DNA from: a virus
DNA: 60,805 bases
Virus record (IMG/VR): IMGVR_UViG_3300025087_000067
Coordinates: 1-60,805 of that record
Reading direction: 5' to 3' (one strand)
The notes below the pieces were generated by a model. The model ran no database searches. It had not been told where the DNA came from and saw only the letters and a program-made list of their open reading frames with translations. Of this stretch, positions 1-6,151 are shown piece after piece. Numbering within the stretch: position 1 is the first letter of the stretch; every line of letters begins with the position of its first letter. A program made the position numbers and the translations under genes.

Positions 1-5
1 GGGAA

Positions 6-431
6 GTGGCCACCCGGATGGCAGAGCAAGCCGCCAAATCCGGACCACCCCGAAAACCGAAACCCTACGCCCTGCGCATCGCGCGCCGAATCATTCGGGA
101 GCGAAAGCATCAGGCAGCAACCGAACCCGACACCGAGGACCTGGACGAAACCGAACCGCCACTAGCCACGACGAGCCCGAACCCGCGCGACCAGGCCGCC
201 GAAGCCGAGGAACGCGAACGAGCCCTTCAACCCCTGGCACCCCAACTGAGAGTAATCATTGATATGAAACTGGATGGTTACACACAACAGGAGATAGCCT
301 GCACCCTCGGGCTGACACGGCGCGCAGTGGACCACCGGATGAGGCGGGCGATAAGAAGCCTGAACAACCACCAGCCACCCATTGACACGACGCCCACCCC
401 AGGCGTAGAATGCGACAATAAATCATGCTAA
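6..431 (+). CDS. Sigma-70 region-4-like helix-turn-helix protein
   Basis: A 141-residue protein with a GTG start; an in-frame ATG follows at 18. The upstream frame has no stop in the five bases visible, so the gene may begin before the window. The first 80 residues are charged and look disordered. The C-terminal part (about residues 75-120) has a helix-turn-helix of the sigma region 4 type, with the motif YTQQEIACTLGLTRRAVDHR. It probably binds DNA, as a late-gene activator or a packaging-related protein just before the small terminase. Function is inferred from the HTH only. Confidence 0.6.
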   Translation: MATRMAEQAAKSGPPRKPKPYALRIARRIIRERKHQAATEPDTEDLDETEPPLATTSPNPRDQAAEAEERERALQPLAPQLRVIIDMKLDGYTQQEIACTLGLTRRAVDHRMRRAIRSLNNHQPPIDTTPTPGVECDNKSC

Positions 432-460
432 AAACGACTCCTAACAGTCGCTAGAATATC

Positions 461-519
461 GCGCCGGCGGGAGAGTCCCCCCTCCCCGTCAAACACCCCC
501 ATCTCCTCTCCCCCGGCGC
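461..519. repeat. GC-rich inverted repeat before small terminase
   Basis: The left arm at 461-475 (GCGCCGGCGGGAGAG) pairs with the right arm at 506-519 (CTCTCCCCCGGCGC) apart from one bulged C. The loop is about 30 bases and pyrimidine-rich. It lies in the 112-bp gap before the small terminase gene, which shows no clear Shine-Dalgarno site. It could be an RNA hairpin acting on terminase expression or part of a packaging site; the sequence does not decide. Confidence 0.5.
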
Positions 520-543
520 GCCCATCGGACCGGACCACAAACG

Positions 544-1239
544 ATGAACGCCCAGCCCAAGCCCCAGCCCCAGCCCCACGATGAGCCCCAAGAACCCACG
601 GCGACCGAGGGCGATGATTGGGACTTCCCGGCCACACCCGAGCCCCCAGAACAAAAAAAAATAGTCAACAAACACCGCACAGTAGCTGTAAAACTAACAC
701 AACGCCAAAAAAACTTCTGTGCTGAATATGTGAGCGATCCGCTCCGTAATGCTACGCAGGCATATCTCCGAGCCGGATATAGCCCAGTGGGCGCGGATAA
801 GGTATCTTATCGATTGTTGGATAATGTTGGGGTACAAGCGGAAATTCGCCGATTAGAGGCGAAATTAACCATAAAATCGCCCGTTTCCGCCGAAGAAGTG
901 ATCGAGGGGATCCGAAACACGATCGACCTGGCCGTGCAAGCCGGGATGCTCAGTGTCGCGGTCCGTGGCTGGGAACTGTTAGGCAAAACACACGGAATCT
1001 TCCGGGAAGTGACAGAGACTATAGACAAAACCGACACGGCCAAGCGGTTAACTCGGGCTCACAGTAGATTAGAGAAAATGAAGGGGCAACTGATAGGTAA
1101 TCAGTTGGCCACCGGCGATAAAGTATTGAATATTCAAGACTTACAAAAGCCGAATAGCCTTGATGCAGCAATAATGCAGCATGATGATCCCGATCAGGAT
1201 GAATCGCCCGAGCCCGAGCATGTAGAATCGCCGGGCTGA
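544..1239 (+). CDS. terS: Terminase small subunit
   Basis: A 231-residue protein. Residues about 45-110 match the small-terminase family (Terminase_2 type): LTQRQKNFCAEYV, then NATQAYLRAGYSP and a helix with VQAEIRRLEAKL. This family recognises the packaging site and hands DNA to the large subunit. The N-terminus is Pro/Gln-rich and the C-terminus acidic, probably the oligomer tail that contacts the large subunit. Unusually, the large subunit gene is about 3.4 kb downstream, with a small-gene insertion between them. The ATG start lacks an obvious ribosome site. Confidence 0.85.
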   Translation: MNAQPKPQPQPHDEPQEPTATEGDDWDFPATPEPPEQKKIVNKHRTVAVKLTQRQKNFCAEYVSDPLRNATQAYLRAGYSPVGADKVSYRLLDNVGVQAEIRRLEAKLTIKSPVSAEEVIEGIRNTIDLAVQAGMLSVAVRGWELLGKTHGIFREVTETIDKTDTAKRLTRAHSRLEKMKGQLIGNQLATGDKVLNIQDLQKPNSLDAAIMQHDDPDQDESPEPEHVESPG

Positions 1240-1838
1240 TCCTCCCCTCCCTCCCCACCACCACACCTAGACATGTAAAGTTTCCTGGACCGGGGCCCCA
1301 AACGCACCCCCCACCCCCCTTGAAGGTACCATACCCCAGGGGGCCTCAAGGCCGGGCGGCTCGCCTGGAGATATACATACCTCACCGTATCCGCGTCCTC
1401 CTACTTTTCCGTCACTATCAACCTTTTATTACACTGCTTACTATAGGTGACGCTGCCATATTTTTTATTTTTTCTCTGTGCATACTAGGTACAAAAAATG
1501 GACCTCATGTTGTGGGTTTACTTTCCGGTTGGTTTTGGTGTAAGTTTGGGTCTTTGGGCGTAGCATGTGCGTCCCAGCTTTTCTCCCGGGCGGTCTGGTG
1601 CCTCTACACTGGCCGCCCCTTCCCTTTGTGGGTTCATATTGCGGGGTTATTGCTACTTTTCTTGAATACCCATTGAAGTACGACTTGAAGTACTACTTGA
1701 AGCATAACGCTATGGTAGTGAGTTTTTACACCTATCTGGTTTGCGTTTCTGTGCTTGGTTTACTGTCCGGGTTTGCGTTTCTGGTTGAGTTCAAGTAGTA
1801 TTTTTTGGTAGGTGTAACGGGTAGGAAGGTAACGAGCC
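1240..1838. other. 600-bp stretch without a convincing gene
   Basis: Two overlapping open frames exist here (1320-1676 and 1565-1798), but neither has a good ribosome site. Their translations are rich in W, C, F and L without a family motif. The composition changes from C-rich (1240-1330) to T-rich (1440-1800), unlike the flanking genes. The stretch carries several direct and inverted repeats, annotated separately. It may be a packaging or control region, or a decayed insertion. Confidence 0.55.
1691..1800. repeat. TTGAAGTA repeats with an inverted copy
   Basis: Three TTGAAG-type words follow each other at a 12-bp period between about 1672 and 1705. The 11-mer TACTACTTGAA (1691-1701) has an exact inverted copy TTCAAGTAGTA at 1790-1800. 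Between them a 14-mer, GGTTTGCGTTTCTG, occurs twice (1738-1751 and 1770-1783). Such clusters often mark protein-binding sites, and this one is close to the small terminase gene. Confidence 0.5.
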
Positions 1839-2186
1839 ATGAGTACAACAAACGTGACGGGTAGCACCCCACAACCCGGAGCCGTCGAGTCAGTTATCGA
1901 TAAACACATCGGTAGGCTTGATGAATTAACTGGAAAGTTATTGCGTCTTACGCGGGATCATTTTGAACGGTTGTATGGTCCTGGCCAGCCAACCACAGCG
2001 GGTTCTAAAAAGGAAGAGGTGCCTTGCTGGAATGGTATTTATGGCGGCTGGGAGGAGCGGTTAGGCTATTCGCTTGGTAAATTAAAGCAAGCCATTGACG
2101 AGTTTAATCGTGATGGAAGCGAAGCGCTGGTCGTGCCTGAACCCCCGCTTGGTTTCGGTCGCGCGCATGAAGGTAGCGTGCGGTAG
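1839..2186 (+). CDS. Hypothetical protein, 115 residues
   Basis: The ATG follows a good ribosome site (GGTAGGAAGG). The N-terminus is Ser/Thr-rich, and residues 20-45 form a likely helix (VIDKHIGRLDELTGKLLRL). A conserved-looking WNGIYGGWEERLGYS segment sits in the middle. I do not recognise the family. It heads a run of small genes with near-identical TAGGAAGGTGA-type ribosome sites, so it is likely translated. Confidence 0.6.
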   Translation: MSTTNVTGSTPQPGAVESVIDKHIGRLDELTGKLLRLTRDHFERLYGPGQPTTAGSKKEEVPCWNGIYGGWEERLGYSLGKLKQAIDEFNRDGSEALVVPEPPLGFGRAHEGSVR

Positions 2187-2200
2187 GAAGGTGAATGAAG

Positions 2201-2296
2201 ATGGAGACGGATAATGAGAGGGAAGATTCTGGTGTAAATAATGGATCGGATATCAAATCCTTTGTAAAAGAGGCGGTTGGCGCGACCGCGCTGTAG
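2201..2296 (+). CDS. Small ORF, 31 residues
   Basis: An ATG eight bases after a strong TAGGAAGGTGA site opens an acidic 31-residue peptide ending in TAG. It fills the gap between the 115-residue gene and the next small ORF. No family is recognised. The case for it is the ribosome site and the fit into the gene string. Confidence 0.4.
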   Translation: METDNEREDSGVNNGSDIKSFVKEAVGATAL

Positions 2297-2323
2297 GAAA
2301 GCGAAGGTGGAGCGATGAAATCA
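2284..2323 (+). repeat. Duplicated 40-bp leader, copy 1
   Basis: This 40-bp block, holding the ribosome site AGGAAAGCGAAGGTGG and a GCGATGAAA start, recurs at 28835-28874 with 4 mismatches. The second copy precedes a gene similar to the one at 2410-2598, so the leader and a small gene were copied together over 26 kb. Confidence 0.8.
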
Positions 2324-2413
2324 GCGGACGACCGGTGGTTCCCAATGGTGGGAACCCTCATAAAACGATTAAAGCCCCGACTGTATTTAGCGGGCTTAGG
2401 AGGTGAATTATGA
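2315..2413 (+). CDS. Small ORF, 32 residues, coupled to next gene
   Basis: The ATG lies in the duplicated leader behind AAGGTGGAGC. The basic 32-residue product begins MKSADDRWFP, and its TGA overlaps the ATG of the next gene at 2410 (ATGA), suggesting translational coupling. No family is recognised; it may be a leader peptide or the remains of a gene displaced by recombination. Confidence 0.4.
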   Translation: MKSADDRWFPMVGTLIKRLKPRLYLAGLGGEL

Positions 2414-2598
2414 CGAAAAAGCACGATGACAATCAAGAGGTAATCGCAACGCTCACGGTTCACAACTGGGATAAATTCACGAAGCGGGAACGCGAGCGTT
2501 TCTATTTATGGATGAGAAATCAAATTCTCACCCTATCGAACGATGAGAATTCATTCAGCAAACGCTATACGGCGCGGTTGTTTAGGAAGGTGAAGTGA
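2410..2598 (+). CDS. Small paralogous protein, 62 residues
   Basis: It starts after AGGAGGTGAATT. The C-terminus FSKRYTARLFRK resembles YNRRYTAQLHHSK of the 58-residue protein at 28866-29042, and both have a hydrophobic beta stretch near the N-terminus (VIATLTVH against IATLIIHG). I take them as paralogs with unknown function. The stop overlaps the next start (TGATG). Confidence 0.6.
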   Translation: MTKKHDDNQEVIATLTVHNWDKFTKRERERFYLWMRNQILTLSNDENSFSKRYTARLFRKVK

Positions 2599-3380
2599 TG
2601 AACAGGTTAATCTGCACGGTAGGGCTTCCACGTTCTGGAAAAACAACTTGGGCTAAAGAGCAGGGGTATCCGATTGTAAATCCTGATTAGATCCGACTGG
2701 CGCTTCATGGCAGGGCATTTGAAGCGTTGGCTGAAAAGTTTGTATGGGCGATTGCCCAAGTGATGGTTCGTGCCTTGTTTTTGTCTGGTCACGATACGGT
2801 AATCATTGACGCCACGAACAACACCAAGAAGCGGCGCGACGAGTGGCAATCAAGCGATTGGGAAACCTTATTCAAATGTTTTGATGCTCCTGATTATAAA
2901 TGTAAGGAACGTGCTGTTAAATCTGGACGAGAGGATTTAATTCCAGTAATCGAGCGTATGTGGGCGACCAGAGAGCCCTTGGAGGGAGGTGAAAGACAGA
3001 TTTCTCAGTGCCACGATGAGCGTGGCTGGATTGGTGTTGATCTAGATGGAACTTTGGCAGAATATAATGGATGGCAAGGACCAGATAATATTGGTGACCC
3101 TGTTCCGCTGATGGTCGATCGCGTTAAAAAATGGATCGCAGATGGAAAGCGAGTCAAGATTTTTACAGCGCGGTGCTATTACGGCGCAGAGGCTTCTGAG
3201 ACTATCAAGAAATGGCTTGTTGATAGAGCCAGTCTTCCTCGGCTAGAGGTTACTAACGTAAAAGACTTTAAAATGATTGAACTTTGGGATGATCGTTGCC
3301 GACAAGTCGAAAAGAACACGGGGATGGAGGCGGTGGCGATAGAGAATGTTTCACGTGAAACACCGGAGGGTTACAGATGA
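2598..3380 (+). pseudogene. Polynucleotide kinase/phosphatase with in-frame TAG
   Basis: The reading frame begins at the ATG overlapping the previous stop. Residues 9-17 are a P-loop (GLPRSGKTTW), and residues 28-30 (NPD) followed by IRLALHG match the phage T4-type 5' polynucleotide kinase fold, but codon 31 (2688-2690) is TAG. Downstream the frame stays open to 3380. A HAD phosphatase motif (GVDLDGTLAE, Asp148 and Asp150) and FTARC follow, the 3' phosphatase half of such repair enzymes. The TAG replaces one residue inside the conserved motif with no other damage. A restart could make only the 217-residue part from 2727, which lacks the P-loop. It could be a mutation, a sequencing error or readthrough. 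Confidence 0.75.
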
Positions 3381-3898
3381 CGACAATTATTGTTGACCGT
3401 CGCTCAATGTGCATGGCCGGGGATACGCAGATCGACCTCTGCGATGTTCCGTATCATGGCAAAAAAGTTTTCAGGCTCCCCCATCAAGACGGTGAGATGC
3501 TTATCGGATTTACTGGGAACCTCTACATCATCGACGAGGTATTGAAATGGTTTCGCGATGGGAAGAATCCGAATGATAAACCGAAGGAAGATTGCGGCGG
3601 CCAGTTTTTCGTCTTGCATTCAGATGGACAGATCGAGATATTCAGTAAAACGTGGCAGAGTTTTTTTATCGACTGTGACTACACGGCGATTGGCGGGGGA
3701 AGAGATTTTGCAATCGCGGCCCTCTATCTCGGAAAATCACCCAAGGAATCAATCGAAATTGCATCGGCGCTCGACATTCATACCGGAGGGCCGGTCCAGA
3801 TCGAGTACCTCGGGAATCACGAACATCCGCAGCACCTATGGGGAGCCACGGATCTGGCATCTGGAGCGCGGGGAGATTCAGGAGCGGGAGTATCTTGA
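3377..3898 (+). CDS. HslV/proteasome-like Ntn hydrolase
   Basis: A 173-residue protein, close to the length of HslV. It starts MTTIIVDRRS, as HslV starts MTTI, so Met removal would expose a catalytic Thr. AGDTQ (Asp16) and GKKVFRLP (Lys30) match the HslV Asp17 and Lys33 regions. LIGFTGNL, DGQIEIF and AIGGGRDFAIAAL correspond to later core strands and helices. It is thus predicted to be a threonine peptidase of the proteasome beta fold. The last 30 residues are unlike HslV; in the +1 frame an alternative tail stays open to 3953, so a frameshift near the end is possible. No HslU-like ATPase is in the window. Its place before the head genes allows a role in head maturation or host protein breakdown. 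Confidence 0.75.
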   Translation: MTTIIVDRRSMCMAGDTQIDLCDVPYHGKKVFRLPHQDGEMLIGFTGNLYIIDEVLKWFRDGKNPNDKPKEDCGGQFFVLHSDGQIEIFSKTWQSFFIDCDYTAIGGGRDFAIAALYLGKSPKESIEIASALDIHTGGPVQIEYLGNHEHPQHLWGATDLASGARGDSGAGVS

Positions 3899-3939
3899 GT
3901 TACTGAACGAGATCCAGGGGGATGATAAGCGTCCCGCTA

Positions 3940-3969
3940 TTGACATCCTGTAATGGTATGATGCAGAAT
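3940..3969 (+). promoter_or_regulatory. Possible sigma-70-type promoter
   Basis: TTGACA at 3940-3945 is followed after 18 bases by CAGAAT (4 of 6 matches to TATAAT). It lies just before the gene at 3986 and partly inside the end of a possible alternative tail of the hydrolase. The -10 match is weak. Confidence 0.3.
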
Positions 3970-3985
3970 ATCGCGTGAGGTACCG

Positions 3986-4195
3986 ATGATGAAGAAACAT
4001 GTCTCGAAACCCAGTCCTAAGAAACCAAGCCCCAAGAAGTCGAGTGTGAAATCCATGGTGTCTTCCATGCCTGTGAATGAATCCGTTTCGATACGGAAAA
4101 TCAGTAACGGGTTCATCACCAGTGCCTGGAATTCAAAAACCAACAAGAGTGTCGAGAAGTTCACTCCCGATAATCCGTTAGGAGGTCGATCGTGA
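3986..4195 (+). CDS. Small basic SPKK-repeat protein
   Basis: A 69-residue protein with two adjacent ATGs (3986 and 3989) behind GTGAGG. The N-terminus has PSPKKPSPKKSS, the SPKK type of repeat known from histone H1 tails to bind the DNA minor groove. The rest is Ser/Lys-rich, with a short conserved-looking ISNGFITSAW. It could bind DNA or be a disordered regulator; this is an inference from composition. Its stop overlaps the next start. Confidence 0.6.
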   Translation: MMKKHVSKPSPKKPSPKKSSVKSMVSSMPVNESVSIRKISNGFITSAWNSKTNKSVEKFTPDNPLGGRS

Positions 4196-4518
4196 TACAC
4201 AATCAAAACGGTACGTTTACGGCATCTTGTGATGCCTGCGGCGTGGTAGGTCCCACGGTGGTGCGGCCCGAGTCCCGTGCGGCGTTCCTGGCGTCTCTGG
4301 ACGCCAGCGCCTGGCTGTGCCAGTCAACGCGGGCGGGGGCCAAGAATGCGAGAGTTTTTGTGCTCTGTCCCGACTGCGAGGCGGATGTCAGGGAGAAGTT
4401 ATGTCCCGCTCCCCCGGTTCCCACTCCAGTTCTGGTTCAGCCAGAGATTCCGGTTGCGGAACTCGATCATCTGGAGCAAGAGACGCTTCCCCGGATCAGA
4501 AAACATTCCGGTAAATAA
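4192..4518 (+). CDS. Possible zinc-ribbon protein, 108 residues
   Basis: A GTG start at 4192 follows GGAGG and overlaps the previous stop (GTGA). Two Cys pairs, CDACG near residue 13 and CPDCE near residue 62, could hold one zinc ion. The region between, with SRAAFLASLDASAWLC, looks like the helix of small zinc-ribbon phage proteins. The C-terminus is Pro-rich. It is the last gene before the promoter and hairpin upstream of the large terminase. Its function is unknown. Confidence 0.55.
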   Translation: MIHNQNGTFTASCDACGVVGPTVVRPESRAAFLASLDASAWLCQSTRAGAKNARVFVLCPDCEADVREKLCPAPPVPTPVLVQPEIPVAELDHLEQETLPRIRKHSGK

Positions 4519-4527
4519 TCACAGGAC

Positions 4528-4556
4528 TTGACAGATGGGTTTATTCAGTCAAGAAT
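4528..4556 (+). promoter_or_regulatory. Promoter candidate for the structural operon
   Basis: A perfect TTGACA at 4528-4533 is followed by a 17-base spacer and AAGAAT at 4551-4556 (4 of 6). It lies in the 145-bp gap before the large terminase and upstream of a large hairpin. It could start the late structural transcript with a structured leader of about 100 bases. Confidence 0.45.
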
Positions 4557-4586
4557 TGATTGCAAATCTGGATTTAAACGCGGTAC

Positions 4587-4647
4587 TCTAAGTCAGCCGG
4601 GGCCGCCTGGCATGAGTTAATGTGGGGGTCGGCCCCGGCACCTTAGA
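4587..4647 (+). promoter_or_regulatory. Large stem-loop in the terminase leader
   Basis: TCTAAG (4587-4592) pairs with CTTAGA (4642-4647). Inside that, GCCGGGGCCG (4596-4605) pairs exactly with CGGCCCCGGC (4630-4639), giving 16 base pairs, a small internal loop and a 24-base top loop. No U-run follows, and the ribosome site and GTG of the large terminase come directly after. Possible roles are an attenuator, an RNase III site, an mRNA-protecting structure or part of a packaging site. Confidence 0.6.
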
Positions 4648-4663
4648 ATCCTGAGGTGCAAAC

Positions 4664-6151
4664 GTGGGGAAAAAACGGGTTGAAGATAAGGATTCGCGCG
4701 AGCAAATCCACCAGGACGTAGAGCGGTTCCTGTACGATCCCCTGGGATACGTCATTTGGGCGTTTCAGTGGGGGGAGCCCGATACCCCGTTAGCCGAGTT
4801 TCCGGACGGTCCCGATATTTGGCAAACCGAGTTCCTGGATTACGTAGGCAGAACCTGTCTGGACGCCGAATCCGCGGTTCAGCTGGCGGTGAAATCCGGG
4901 CACGGTGTTGGGAAATCCACGATGGCGGCCTGGATGATTCTCTGGGCCATGTCTACCCGCCCGTATCTGCAAGGGGTTGTCACGGCTAATACCGGACAAC
5001 AATTACGAAGCAAGACCTGGTCGGCCCTGAATAAGTGGCACGATCTGGCAATGAATAGGCACTGGTTTAAGTGGACGCCCACGAAGTTCTATCACGTTCA
5101 GTATCCCGAGACCTGGAAGGTCGATGCCGTGACCTGGTCGCCGGAGAACTCGGATGCGTTTGCGGGTACGCACGAGAAATACGTTTTGATGCTTTTTGAC
5201 GAGGCGTCTCAGATCCACGACAATATCTGGGAAGTGGCGCACGGTGCGCTCACGAGCCCGAAAGCGATCTGGATGGCGTTCGGGAACCCGACCCGGAATA
5301 CCGGGGGGTTTCACGAGTGTTTTGGGACCGGGAAACAGGCGCATCGCTGGAAACAATTCACGGTCGATGCCCGTAAATCCGCGGTTGCGGACCATACCGT
5401 TCACGACCACTGGATCGAGGACTATGGTCTGGATTCAGATTTTGTGAAGGTCAGGGTTCTCGGTGAGTTTCCGGGTCAGGCCTCGGATCAGTTCCTAGCC
5501 ACGGAATACGTGCAGGAATCATTCAAAAGACGGTACCGGGACGAACAGATCCAGCACATGCCGATCGTGCTGGGAGTCGATGTCGCGAGTTACGGGGGTG
5601 ATGAATCGGTCGTGACGGTCAGGCAAGGCCTGGTGGTCCACGAACAGATCGCGGATCGCGGGCTCTCGACGCCCGAGACCTCGGATATGGTCGAGCGCGT
5701 GATACTCCGATACCGGCCTGACGGCATCTGCATCGACTGCGATGGCATCGGCACGGCGGTGGCGGATGAGCTCGCCAAACGCGGGCATGAAATCCATCGC
5801 ATCTACGGGATGGAGAAAGCCCGGAACCCGAAACTCTATTTCAATAAGCGCGCACAGATGTGGGGCGATTGCCGGGAATGCGTGCATCGCGCGCTCTCAA
5901 TCCCTAATTACGACCCGGTTCTTGAATCGCAATTAACCCAACAACAGTACCATACCCGGCGGGGCTCGATTCAATTGATCTCGAAAGCGGATATGCGGGC
6001 GGCGGGCATGGATTCGCCGGACCGCGCCGATTCCCTGGTCTATACCTTCGCAATCAATCCCCAGAAACGCGACGCCGATGATTACGATGAGATCCAGGGC
6101 TCCCGCTATGCCGTGAGCCAGAACACAAGCGTCGGCCTCCTTGGAGCATGA
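4664..6151 (+). CDS. terL: Terminase large subunit
   Basis: A 495-residue ATPase and nuclease that pumps DNA into the prohead and cuts it. The Walker A is SGHGVGKST (residues 78-86) and the Walker B is VLMLFDEAS (Asp179, Glu180). The C-terminal RNase H-like nuclease shows GVDVASYGGDES (Asp306), CDGIG and SPDRADSL (Asp453/Asp456). The length is normal for the family. The start is a GTG behind GAGGTGC after the leader hairpin, and the stop overlaps the portal start (ATGA). Confidence 0.95.
   Translation: MGKKRVEDKDSREQIHQDVERFLYDPLGYVIWAFQWGEPDTPLAEFPDGPDIWQTEFLDYVGRTCLDAESAVQLAVKSGHGVGKSTMAAWMILWAMSTRPYLQGVVTANTGQQLRSKTWSALNKWHDLAMNRHWFKWTPTKFYHVQYPETWKVDAVTWSPENSDAFAGTHEKYVLMLFDEASQIHDNIWEVAHGALTSPKAIWMAFGNPTRNTGGFHECFGTGKQAHRWKQFTVDARKSAVADHTVHDHWIEDYGLDSDFVKVRVLGEFPGQASDQFLATEYVQESFKRRYRDEQIQHMPIVLGVDVASYGGDESVVTVRQGLVVHEQIADRGLSTPETSDMVERVILRYRPDGICIDCDGIGTAVADELAKRGHEIHRIYGMEKARNPKLYFNKRAQMWGDCRECVHRALSIPNYDPVLESQLTQQQYHTRRGSIQLISKADMRAAGMDSPDRADSLVYTFAINPQKRDADDYDEIQGSRYAVSQNTSVGLLGA

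Noticed and set aside
1320-1798. Two overlapping open frames (118 and 77 residues)
   Set aside because: No good ribosome site, odd composition and no family motif; kept as a non-coding, repeat-rich stretch.
2598-3380. Genome-wide TAG recoding to a sense codon
   Set aside because: TAG ends other clearly coding genes (10939, 12653) at sensible places, so a changed code is not supported by the single in-frame TAG.
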